DNA from: Ferruginibacter sp.
GTDB lineage: Bacteria; Bacteroidota; Bacteroidia; Chitinophagales; Chitinophagaceae
Reading direction: 5' to 3'
Length of the DNA stretch: 64,000 bases
NCBI GenBank assembly: GCA_025352695.1
Contig: JANXSK010000178.1
Location: 18,542 to 82,541, forward strand
Both the position numbers and the translations under genes were made by a program. The notes beneath the pieces are model-generated. The model ran no database searches and had not been told where the DNA came from. It worked only from the letters and a program-made list of their open reading frames with translations. Below are positions 57,263-64,000 of the stretch, in pieces (the stretch's first letter is position 1; each line of letters opens with the position of its first letter).

Positions 57263-57808
57263 TTATAGTGATTGTGCAAAATCATACAATGAATTAAATA
57301 CGGCATCAATGCGAGTATCTGCGTAGTTGGCATCAATAATTGTTGTTGGAAGAAAAATAGTTGTTGCACCTATGTTGCGGCCAAATTCCATATCACTGAA
57401 GTTGTTACCGACCATGACCGATTTTGTAAAATCGATATCGTTAAAATCATTTTTTGCCTGAAGTGCCATTCCTGTCTGGGGTTTTCTGTTGGGACTTGCA
57501 TTATCTATGTCAGCACAATAATAGATTGCATCAATCCTGCCTCCGCTTTTGGTTATAGCATCTTTCATATTTTGATGAATCTGCCCTAAATTGTCAAGCG
57601 TAGTAATGCCTTTGCCAACACCTCTTTGATTGGTGATAACAATGATGTATTTAAAACGGCCTGCAAATATTTTTATAGCTTCTTCTGCACCGCTGTAAAA
57701 TGTAAATTCATTCCAAATATTTACATAACCTAAATGTTGTTCGTGATTAATAACACCATCCCTATCAAGAAAAAGTGTCCAGTTATTGTCTATTATAAAT
57801 TGGCTCAT
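57263..57808 (-). CDS. gmhB: D-glycero-D-manno-heptose 1,7-bisphosphate phosphatase
   Basis: 181 residues, HAD superfamily. Motif I FLDRDGVINHE (Asp15 nucleophile, Asp17), motif II VITNQRGVGKG, zinc-type loop area YYCADIDNASPNRKP, motif III-IV MVGNNFSDMEFGRNIGA. In GDP-heptose synthesis it removes the 7-phosphate. The start overlaps the hddC stop by 4 bp, so the two are translationally linked. The Cys/His zinc site of other GmhB members is only partly present (Cys in YYCADI). Confidence 0.88.
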   Translation of the reverse strand: MSQFIIDNNWTLFLDRDGVINHEQHLGYVNIWNEFTFYSGAEEAIKIFAGRFKYIIVITNQRGVGKGITTLDNLGQIHQNMKDAITKSGGRIDAIYYCADIDNASPNRKPQTGMALQAKNDFNDIDFTKSVMVGNNFSDMEFGRNIGATTIFLPTTIIDANYADTRIDAVFNSLYDFAQSL

Positions 57809-58569
57809 GTATTTAATTCTTTAAGAAATTTTTCTGTTGTGTCCGCTGTTTTGTTACTGCTGTTTTTGGTAATTGTATTACTGTAATCTTGTTGAAAGCG
57901 CTGGTAATCTTCCGGTATACCGATATCAATAAAGTATCCGTCATTAACAACGCCATAAAGCTTTTTGTTGCCGGTATTTTTTTCGAGGTATTCTTTTTCA
58001 AATGAAAATACTTCGGGGTAATTACCAGTAAATAAATCAGCGATAGATAAAGCATATATGCCACCATTAATAGTTCCGTTTGTACAAAATTTTTTTTCAT
58101 TAAATGCCTTAATCGAATTATCTGCATTCAGTTCAACCGCTCCATATCTGTCGAAATCTTTCATTGCTTTTAAAGCAATGGTACAATCAGCGGTATGTGC
58201 TTCGTGAAATAATGATAAGTTTTTAAGGTTAGCGGCAAAAAGAGTATCACCGTTAACAACGATTGCATTTTTTTCTTCGGCTTTTTTACAGGCTGCTTTA
58301 ATTGCGCCACCTGTACCTAACTGCGTGGTTTCTATTACATATTTTTTGTGTAGTTCTTTATAATTAGCATCTACATAACCAATAATGGCTTCACTTTTAT
58401 AACCCAATGAAAAAATAAATTGTTCAATGCCTTCTTTTTTTAAAAATGCTATTACAAAACCAATGAATGGCGTACCATCTACAGGTGCCATGCATTTAGG
58501 TAAATCTGCTACAGCGCTGCGTAAACGGGTGCCTAAACCTCCTGCCAATATTATTGCTGTTTTTATCAT
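57805..58569 (-). CDS. hddC: D-glycero-alpha-D-manno-heptose 1-phosphate guanylyltransferase
   Basis: 254 residues, sugar nucleotidyltransferase: AIILAGGLGTRLRSAVADLPKCMAPVDGTPFIGFVIAFLKKEGIEQFIFSLGYKSE (nucleotide loop and Lys), AIVVNGDTLFAANL (metal Asp), GTINGGIYALS and FSFEKEYLEK in the substrate region. Position beside gmhB, with gmhA and hddA nearby, supports GDP-heptose rather than another sugar. 4-bp overlap with gmhB. Confidence 0.88.
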   Translation of the reverse strand: MIKTAIILAGGLGTRLRSAVADLPKCMAPVDGTPFIGFVIAFLKKEGIEQFIFSLGYKSEAIIGYVDANYKELHKKYVIETTQLGTGGAIKAACKKAEEKNAIVVNGDTLFAANLKNLSLFHEAHTADCTIALKAMKDFDRYGAVELNADNSIKAFNEKKFCTNGTINGGIYALSIADLFTGNYPEVFSFEKEYLEKNTGNKKLYGVVNDGYFIDIGIPEDYQRFQQDYSNTITKNSSNKTADTTEKFLKELNT

Positions 58570-58730
58570 ATTTTTTGTCTCGGTATTTTAGATAAGTGAT
58601 ATCAATTATAAGATAAATTATAATAAGAAATAAATATTATTCTGTAGATATCCCTATTCATACAACAGATAAAGAAAGTACGAATTATATGCAGTATGAA
58701 ACAGTCCGAATGTATTACAATACCGACCAA

Positions 58731-60509
58731 TTAATCAACAGGTTCCGTAATTATTCGTTTTAAATTAAACAGTTCCTTTCCGGCTTTACCTGGCCTTATT
58801 TTTAATGTAAAAAGTCCGGGTTGTGCTACCGTTAAAATGGTAACAGTTTGCCTGATCCATGTCAACGGTTTCCACTCGTCATATTCTCCTGTTTTAAGTA
58901 CCTGAAAGGGAAACTGCTTACCCGCTATTTCCAATATACCCTCTTCGCCTTCGCTGTTTTTATCGGCAGCATATTCTAAGGTAATCTTATAATCTCCTTT
59001 TTCTTTTACCTCAATATTGAAGCTGACTTCATCTGTTGGAGATTTTAAATTTTTTATGCAAACAGCATGCTTCCAATCACCAAAATAATGGGAGTATGTT
59101 ACTGTGCTGATGGTTGCATTACCCTTTACTGTTGCAAAATCTGGCAGCAAGGAAAACTCAGAAAATTGCTTACTCCACACTTCGGGGGTGTTGTAATTTT
59201 CAACCATTGTTCCACTGTACTCAATGGCCACCACCGCATCTCTTAGGTCGGGTAATACCGCAGGCAATTGCAGTTCTAACCCAGTGGAGTTTATTTTAGT
59301 GGCAACAATTTTTTTATTAGATAACCAATAGACCTTACTGATGGCAATGCCTTTAACAGGTATATTAATTTTACCATTGAGTGGTGATTGAAAAATATGT
59401 ACAAAAAGTTTGCCCGGCTTATTGGTGGTAACACCCCATGCCTGCGGTTTTATTAGTGAATAGGTAGTGCCGTAAATACTCTCTCCGTTTTGGCGTAACC
59501 ATTTGCCAGTTTCTAAAAAATATTTTTGCGAAAGATCTGGAATTTTACCATTGGCCATGGGGCCAATATTTAGTAACAGGTTTCCTCCTTTGGAGGCTAT
59601 CGTTGTAAGCAAGCGGATGATTTCTTTGGGTGTTTTAAAGTTATTATCAAACGACGAATATCCCCACGAATCGTTGTGTGTAAAGATTGCTTCCCAGGGA
59701 CCTTTTACCACTCCCGCTGGAACTTCTCCATCACCAAAATCAGTATAATCTCCCATTCCGTTACCAACCCTACTGCTCACCAAACAATTGGGTTGCCATT
59801 CATTTACTTTTTTTAGAAACTCTTTGGATTGTGCTGCCGTCATGTCTCCGGGAGTATCAAACCATATTAATCCCAGTTCACCGTAATTGGTTAATAATTC
59901 TTTTATTTGAGGAATCGCTTTATTTGCATAATAAAGTGGGTAATCTTTTTTTGTGTCGTCAAAATCCCAATCATTGCCTCCACCATTCGGTTCGTGCCAA
60001 TCCTGAAATTGTGAATAGTAAAAGCCCAATTTAATTCCTGCCTTTCTGCAGGCAACGGCTAAATCTTTCAGCGGATCTTTTTTATAAGGTGTTGCATCTA
60101 CAATATTAAATGCAGAAACCATCGATTTAAACATAGCAAAACCTTCGTGGTGCTTGGCGGTAATAACAATATATTTTATCCCGGATGCCTTGGCAAAGCT
60201 TACCCACAGCTCCGCATTAAAATCTACCGGATTAAAGTCTGCAGCAAATTGTTCATATTCTTTTGCCGGAATTTTTGCCCTTGACTGCAACCATTCACTA
60301 ATGCCATAATATTTTTTTCCTTTGTAATTTCCTGCATGTTGGGCAAATAAACCCCAATGAACAAACATTCCAAATTTGGCTTCCTGAAACCATTTTATTT
60401 TGGAGTTTCCTATTGGCTTTGTGGCTACAGATTGTCCAAAAACTGATACAATACAACTAGTAATAAAAATAGAAATGGTAATAGTAATGGTAATAATTCT
60501 TTTTTTCAT
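58731..60509 (-). CDS. GH29 alpha-L-fucosidase
   Basis: 592 residues from ATG 60509 (MKKRIITITITISIFITSCIVSVFGQ), which gives a proper signal peptide; the longer frame to 60596 adds a hydrophilic 29-residue tail. GH29 barrel: WFQEAKFGMFVHWGLFA, GIKYIVITAKHHEGFAMF (His pair), IKLGFYYSQFQDWHEP, ELGLIWFDTPGD with nucleophile Asp about 218, SKGGNLLLNIGPMANGKIP. A C-terminal beta-sandwich of about 180 residues follows, carbohydrate-binding in look. Removes terminal fucose outside the cytoplasm. Lies between the two halves of the heptose cluster. Confidence 0.93.
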   Translation of the reverse strand: MKKRIITITITISIFITSCIVSVFGQSVATKPIGNSKIKWFQEAKFGMFVHWGLFAQHAGNYKGKKYYGISEWLQSRAKIPAKEYEQFAADFNPVDFNAELWVSFAKASGIKYIVITAKHHEGFAMFKSMVSAFNIVDATPYKKDPLKDLAVACRKAGIKLGFYYSQFQDWHEPNGGGNDWDFDDTKKDYPLYYANKAIPQIKELLTNYGELGLIWFDTPGDMTAAQSKEFLKKVNEWQPNCLVSSRVGNGMGDYTDFGDGEVPAGVVKGPWEAIFTHNDSWGYSSFDNNFKTPKEIIRLLTTIASKGGNLLLNIGPMANGKIPDLSQKYFLETGKWLRQNGESIYGTTYSLIKPQAWGVTTNKPGKLFVHIFQSPLNGKINIPVKGIAISKVYWLSNKKIVATKINSTGLELQLPAVLPDLRDAVVAIEYSGTMVENYNTPEVWSKQFSEFSLLPDFATVKGNATISTVTYSHYFGDWKHAVCIKNLKSPTDEVSFNIEVKEKGDYKITLEYAADKNSEGEEGILEIAGKQFPFQVLKTGEYDEWKPLTWIRQTVTILTVAQPGLFTLKIRPGKAGKELFNLKRIITEPVD

Positions 60510-60620
60510 TTTAATAATTTTTTGTGGCCTATCTGTTGGGGTTATAATATTATTTTTCTTTAACACTCTTTCATTTTTTATAGAAGGTTTAATCATGGTT
60601 ATTTGTAGGGGTATCTCTTA

Positions 60621-61955
60621 TTAGTTATTGCTTTTAAATACGATGTAAGGGCAACTTACGGAGGTTAGATAAACCGCATTTTGCGGAGCTGCCGAATTGT
60701 AACATTCCCACGGCGCTCCAAATGCAGCTCCCTTTCTATAATCTCCTGCACGCAAATCATCAATGTATTCTTTGGCAAGTTGTTTTGCTGCAGCCATATC
60801 TACTTTGGCAATTGCATAACATACCCATCCGGTAGGAGTGCCCCAATAAGCCCCATTTTGATAAGTGTTTTTTTCAACTAAACTGCTTTCCCATACGCTT
60901 GAATTATTGTAATCATCGTTGGTTAGTACATGCCGTATATTTCCTTTACTCGATAAAGTTCCATCTTTGTATGCATTGCGAAGAAATTGACAGGTTTTTG
61001 TTACTTGGTCTCCCTCCAGCACACCAAAATATACAGCTATAGCCGTACTCCATACATCGGCCTGCTTGCTTTTACCAGTTGAAGCCAGCAGCATACCTCG
61101 ATGATCAGAAAAAAGCAGGGGAATTTCTTTTTTTAATTTGTTTGCAATGGTTCTATAAAATTGGGCTTTGTCTTTTTGGTTAATCAGTTCAAATAATTGC
61201 GCCAATTGCAATGAGGCTCTGTACTTTAATAATGATGGAAAACAAAGGTTGCCAGTGATATTTATAGCATCTCTAAATCCAAAATCAACTCCCCTGAAAT
61301 CAGTTGTTGTATAGACCACAACGCCATCTTGAAGTGTTGGCGATACTTTGTAAGCCATTTCCAAACGATCAATTAATTTTATGCCCTTTATTTTCTGCAA
61401 TAAAAATTTAGAAGATGCAGTGCCAGTTACATAACAATAGGCCATATGAATAAAAAAATATTGATCGCAATAGGGTGGTGTCATTCCCCAGGTTTTTCCT
61501 CCCTGCCCATAATAGTCGTAGGTTCCCGGAAAAAAAATTGGTTTGCTGTCATCAATCCTGATATGGTCAGCAATAGCACCAACAGGAATCATGCTGCCTG
61601 CATTTGAAATCCATGTTTGATCACACTGGGTTTTTGCTGTTAACAGTAGCAGTTGTTTTTGCTCGTCATTTGTTACAAACCCACTTTCTATTGACATAGC
61701 ATAATCTCTTATCCAATATGCCGGATAAGCGGTTCGTCCACCGGGTCTTATCAACACAATCCCAGTAGCATTTTTACCAAATTCATCCGTAATTTTTTGT
61801 CCGGGATAAATTCTGGAACTTTCCATAACATCCCTGGTTAGTCCCTCCAGATAATCCATATCACTTTTAGATAATAAAGTTTTATTTATATCCTGTTGCC
61901 CTTTTACACTTATTAAAAAAACTAAACCAACAATTATCAGTGAAATATTTTTCAT
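60621..61955 (-). CDS. Secreted six-hairpin glycosidase-like protein
   Basis: 444 residues from ATG 61955 (MKNISLIIVGLVFLISVKGQ, signal). (alpha/alpha)6-type repeats with aromatic and acidic clusters: YPAYWIRDYAMSIESGFV, FFPGTYDYYGQGGKTWGMTPPYCDQYFFIHMAYCYV, DFGFRDAINITGNLCFPSLLKYRASLQLAQLF, KQADVWSTAIAVYFGVL, GAYWGTPTGWVCYAIAKVD. The six-hairpin glycosidase fold is likely, the GH family not identified. It is upstream of the GH29 gene by about 110 bp on the same strand, so a joint role in trimming one glycan is plausible. Confidence 0.8.
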   Translation of the reverse strand: MKNISLIIVGLVFLISVKGQQDINKTLLSKSDMDYLEGLTRDVMESSRIYPGQKITDEFGKNATGIVLIRPGGRTAYPAYWIRDYAMSIESGFVTNDEQKQLLLLTAKTQCDQTWISNAGSMIPVGAIADHIRIDDSKPIFFPGTYDYYGQGGKTWGMTPPYCDQYFFIHMAYCYVTGTASSKFLLQKIKGIKLIDRLEMAYKVSPTLQDGVVVYTTTDFRGVDFGFRDAINITGNLCFPSLLKYRASLQLAQLFELINQKDKAQFYRTIANKLKKEIPLLFSDHRGMLLASTGKSKQADVWSTAIAVYFGVLEGDQVTKTCQFLRNAYKDGTLSSKGNIRHVLTNDDYNNSSVWESSLVEKNTYQNGAYWGTPTGWVCYAIAKVDMAAAKQLAKEYIDDLRAGDYRKGAAFGAPWECYNSAAPQNAVYLTSVSCPYIVFKSNN

Positions 61956-62153
61956 AACGCAAAGCAATTATTTTTTATTTGTAAGGGCGTAAATATCTGG
62001 GGGGGTACTAAATAATTTTTGTTGATCCTACTACTTCCACTTTAATAAAGTAGATAGCAGTCAAATTAGAAATGCTTTCAACTGAATTATTATTCTAAAA
62101 TTAGCCTAATTTTTAAACCAACATTAAAATACCAGGTGTATTTAATTCATCGT

Positions 62154-62747
62154 TTAATTAACGGAAAGGGTGGGGCCAAATAGTTTTGCTTCAACCAACT
62201 CACAAATAATATGTCCTAATAAAATATGGCTCTCCTGTATTCTTGGTGTATCTGTTGATGGCACGTTTAATAAATAATCAGCAATTGCTTTCATACTGCC
62301 ACCTGTAAAACCTGTAAAACCAATCGTAATCATTTCTTTTTCTCTTGCCATTTCAAAAGCACTTACAATATTAGAGCTATTGCCCGAAGTGCTTAAGCCA
62401 ATCAATACATCTCCTTTTTTACCAATGCCTTTTATCAGCCTTGAATAAATTACATCGTAACTATAATCGTTACCAACAGCGGTTAGGTAACTAGTGTTGC
62501 AATGCAAAGCTTCTGCCGGAAGTGCATCTCTGTCAATATAAAAGCGGCCACTAAATTCTGCAGCCAAATGCTGTGCATCTGCAGCGCTGCCACCATTGCC
62601 ACAAAACAATACTTTATTGCCGTTGTTGAAAGCATTTACAATTACTGTAACACAATCTGCAACAGTGCTGATGATGGTTTCATTTTCGAGTAATTGTTGT
62701 TTTACTGAAATGGAAGCACTGATGATATCTTTTATTTTCTGCGACAT
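62154..62747 (-). CDS. gmhA: Sedoheptulose-7-phosphate isomerase
   Basis: 197 residues, SIS domain. Converts sedoheptulose 7-phosphate to D-glycero-D-manno-heptose 7-phosphate. KVLFCGNGGSAADAQHLAAEFSGRF holds the family core with the His/Glu pair; NDYSYDVIYSRLIKGIGKKGDVLIGLSTSGNSSNIVSAFEMAREKEM is the SIS phosphosugar site; ESHILLGHIICELVE closes the active site. First step of the heptose pathway; 6 bp separate it from the methyltransferase stop. Confidence 0.95.
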   Translation of the reverse strand: MSQKIKDIISASISVKQQLLENETIISTVADCVTVIVNAFNNGNKVLFCGNGGSAADAQHLAAEFSGRFYIDRDALPAEALHCNTSYLTAVGNDYSYDVIYSRLIKGIGKKGDVLIGLSTSGNSSNIVSAFEMAREKEMITIGFTGFTGGSMKAIADYLLNVPSTDTPRIQESHILLGHIICELVEAKLFGPTLSVN

Positions 62748-62753
62748 AATGGT

Positions 62754-63476
62754 TTAATTTACCTGCAATGCTGTAAACAAAAAGTTGTTAGAAGCTGCAA
62801 TGGGGGTTAAGTTGATATAGTACGATTCTGTAAAATTTTTAACTGCTAAAAATTCGTGGGTTGGTACGCAAAATTCATCAAATAAAATGATATCACCCTT
62901 TTTTAAATAAGGAGCAAAAGAGGTTAACGTAAATAAGGTGGAAGAATACAGGTCAGCATCCATATGAATCACCGTAAGCTTTTCATTATTAAAAGTTTTT
63001 AAAAACCCGGGTAATGTTTGCTGAAATAATCCCTGATAAAAGGAGGCTCTTTTGTCATCCGTTTGCAACACTTCATTGCCATTACTCATATCGCCTTTTT
63101 TAAAAGGTCCATAATCTTCCGGTAAGCCGGAGAACGTATCAAAACCCGAAAAAGTTGATTGTTGATGGGTATGGTTTTTTAGCCACCAATAAAATGAACC
63201 CCCATTGGCCACACCAAATTCCAGGTAATTCATTGGTTTATTTTTTATAAATTGGTTGTTGAGGTAGGCATATAAATCAAATCTTTTTTCTCTTGCCCGG
63301 TTACCACTAAAAAAATCATTGTATGCAATTTTTTTATGCTGATTGATCCATTTTGATTGCTTGGATAAAAAGGCAAGGTTTAATAAAAAGCCGGTAAAAG
63401 GTTCTACAAGTATGTGCAGCTTAAAAAGGCTGAAGAGTGCTTTAGTTTTTTGTATAAAGAAAAATTTGATCCACAT
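62754..63476 (-). CDS. TylF/macrocin O-methyltransferase-like SAM methyltransferase
   Basis: 240 residues. SAM motif I NYLEFGVANGGSFYWWL; acidic loop FSGFDTFSGLPEDYGPF; metal-type site LTVIHMDADLYSSTLFTL; KKGDIILFDEF. PF05711-like members methylate sugar hydroxyls. Located between hddA and gmhA with 3- and 6-bp gaps, it probably methylates a sugar of the same heptose-containing glycan. Confidence 0.85.
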   Translation of the reverse strand: MWIKFFFIQKTKALFSLFKLHILVEPFTGFLLNLAFLSKQSKWINQHKKIAYNDFFSGNRAREKRFDLYAYLNNQFIKNKPMNYLEFGVANGGSFYWWLKNHTHQQSTFSGFDTFSGLPEDYGPFKKGDMSNGNEVLQTDDKRASFYQGLFQQTLPGFLKTFNNEKLTVIHMDADLYSSTLFTLTSFAPYLKKGDIILFDEFCVPTHEFLAVKNFTESYYINLTPIAASNNFLFTALQVN

Positions 63477-63479
63477 CAG

Positions 63480-64000
63480 TTATATAGTCCAGGTAGTTAA
63501 CCCATATTTAGTAAATGAATAATTTTTAATGTCGCCGCCAAAAGTATTTAAAGTTTCAATTACGGAATAGCGTGTATTTTTTGGGCAATAAAATATCATA
63601 AAACCACCACCTCCGGCGCCACTGATTTTACCCCCGGTAGCACCTGCTTTTTTAGCAGCTGAATAGATAGCTTCAATTTTATCGTTGCTGATATTGTGTG
63701 CCATTTTACGTTTTTGTTCAAAACCAAAATCCAGTATTTCACCAATTTCGTTTAGTCTACCTTTTAGCATCGCTTCCTTCATCATCTTAGCCTGCTCTTT
63801 TAACTGGTGCATGGCTTCTATACTTTTTTCATCTTTATTATTTACATTTTTTACCTGCTCATTTATAATATGTGCACTCTCTCTTGAAGTAGCAGTAAAA
63901 TACAATACCAGATTATTGCCCAACTCATGTAAATATTCTGGTCGGATGCGTAACGGATTTACAATTACCTTATCATCGCCATAAAATTCCATAAAATTTA
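63480..64000 (-). CDS. hddA: D-glycero-D-manno-heptose 7-phosphate kinase, C-terminal part (cut by window end)
   Basis: Frame is open to the window edge; the ATG at 63992 is internal (residues NFMEFYGDDKVIVNPLRI match the middle of GHMP-family HddA). The visible 173 residues hold the C-terminal GHMP motif AAKKAGATGGKISGAGGGGFMIFYCP. HddA phosphorylates O-1 before GmhB and HddC act. Stop at 63480 is 4 bp from the methyltransferase start, indicating an operon that continues into gmhA. Confidence 0.9.
   Translation of the reverse strand, partial: NFMEFYGDDKVIVNPLRIRPEYLHELGNNLVLYFTATSRESAHIINEQVKNVNNKDEKSIEAMHQLKEQAKMMKEAMLKGRLNEIGEILDFGFEQKRKMAHNISNDKIEAIYSAAKKAGATGGKISGAGGGGFMIFYCPKNTRYSVIETLNTFGGDIKNYSFTKYGLTTWTI

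Overview
The window looks like a chromosome segment from a Bacteroidota bacterium, most likely of the Chitinophagaceae or a close relative. The DNA is AT-rich by eye, most starts lack a Shine-Dalgarno sequence, and several promoters fit the Bacteroidota pattern TTG-N(16-20)-TAnnTTTG. One protein ends in a type IX secretion sorting domain, and many genes belong to families typical of the phylum (PL/GH enzymes, DUF1080, exported Gfo/Idh oxidoreductases, DUF6515, extended IspH). I see no rRNA, tRNA, CRISPR array, integrase or transposase.

Layout. 1-6.1 kb: three decayed secreted glycan-degrading enzymes (M60 peptidase, GH95-like, GH35). 6.8-9 kb: a small secreted protein and a T9SS cargo protein. 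9-16.5 kb: PH/SHOCT membrane protein, M13 peptidase, TrmH, DUF6799-like protein, beta-barrel protein, MFS transporter and IspH. 16.7-20.1 kb: structured hairpins, a GH13 enzyme, a tiny minus-strand transcription unit with an unusually strong Shine-Dalgarno, and a GH26 mannanase lipoprotein. 20.7-29.6 kb: a signalling island with a decayed PAS histidine kinase/response regulator pair, an intact kinase/regulator pair beside it, and a further kinase. 30-35.6 kb: PurT, small membrane proteins, DUF6515, VF530 and DUF1345. 35.7-38.8 kb: tandem DUF1080 protein plus exported Gfo/Idh oxidoreductase, separated by two dispersed repeats. 39-46.8 kb: NAD(P)-binding protein, MBL hydrolase, a nagP-nagX-LacI-like sugar operon divergent from a GATase1-like gene with a palindromic operator candidate, and an alditol-oxidase-like flavoprotein. 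46.8-57.2 kb: NdpA-like protein, phytase-like esterase, thiolase, PDH E1 beta, second exported Gfo/Idh, LepA and two hypotheticals. 57.3-64 kb: GDP-D-glycero-D-manno-heptose genes (gmhB, hddC, gmhA, hddA) split by a GH29 alpha-L-fucosidase and a six-hairpin glycosidase-like protein.

Together the genes suggest a free-living or host/plant-associated polysaccharide degrader. Secreted hydrolases (mannan, fucosylated and galactosylated glycans, 3-keto-glycosides) feed FHS/MFS uptake, and heptose is made for surface glycans. The decay is concentrated in two blocks (103-6066 and 20740-24271), while housekeeping genes are intact, which argues for real gene loss rather than a poor assembly.

The most unusual non-coding signals are (1) the SD-led 15-codon unit at 18398-18530, (2) a dispersed element of about 55 bp present about six times, mostly just 3' of genes, and (3) a highly folded 89-90 bp palindromic element present twice.
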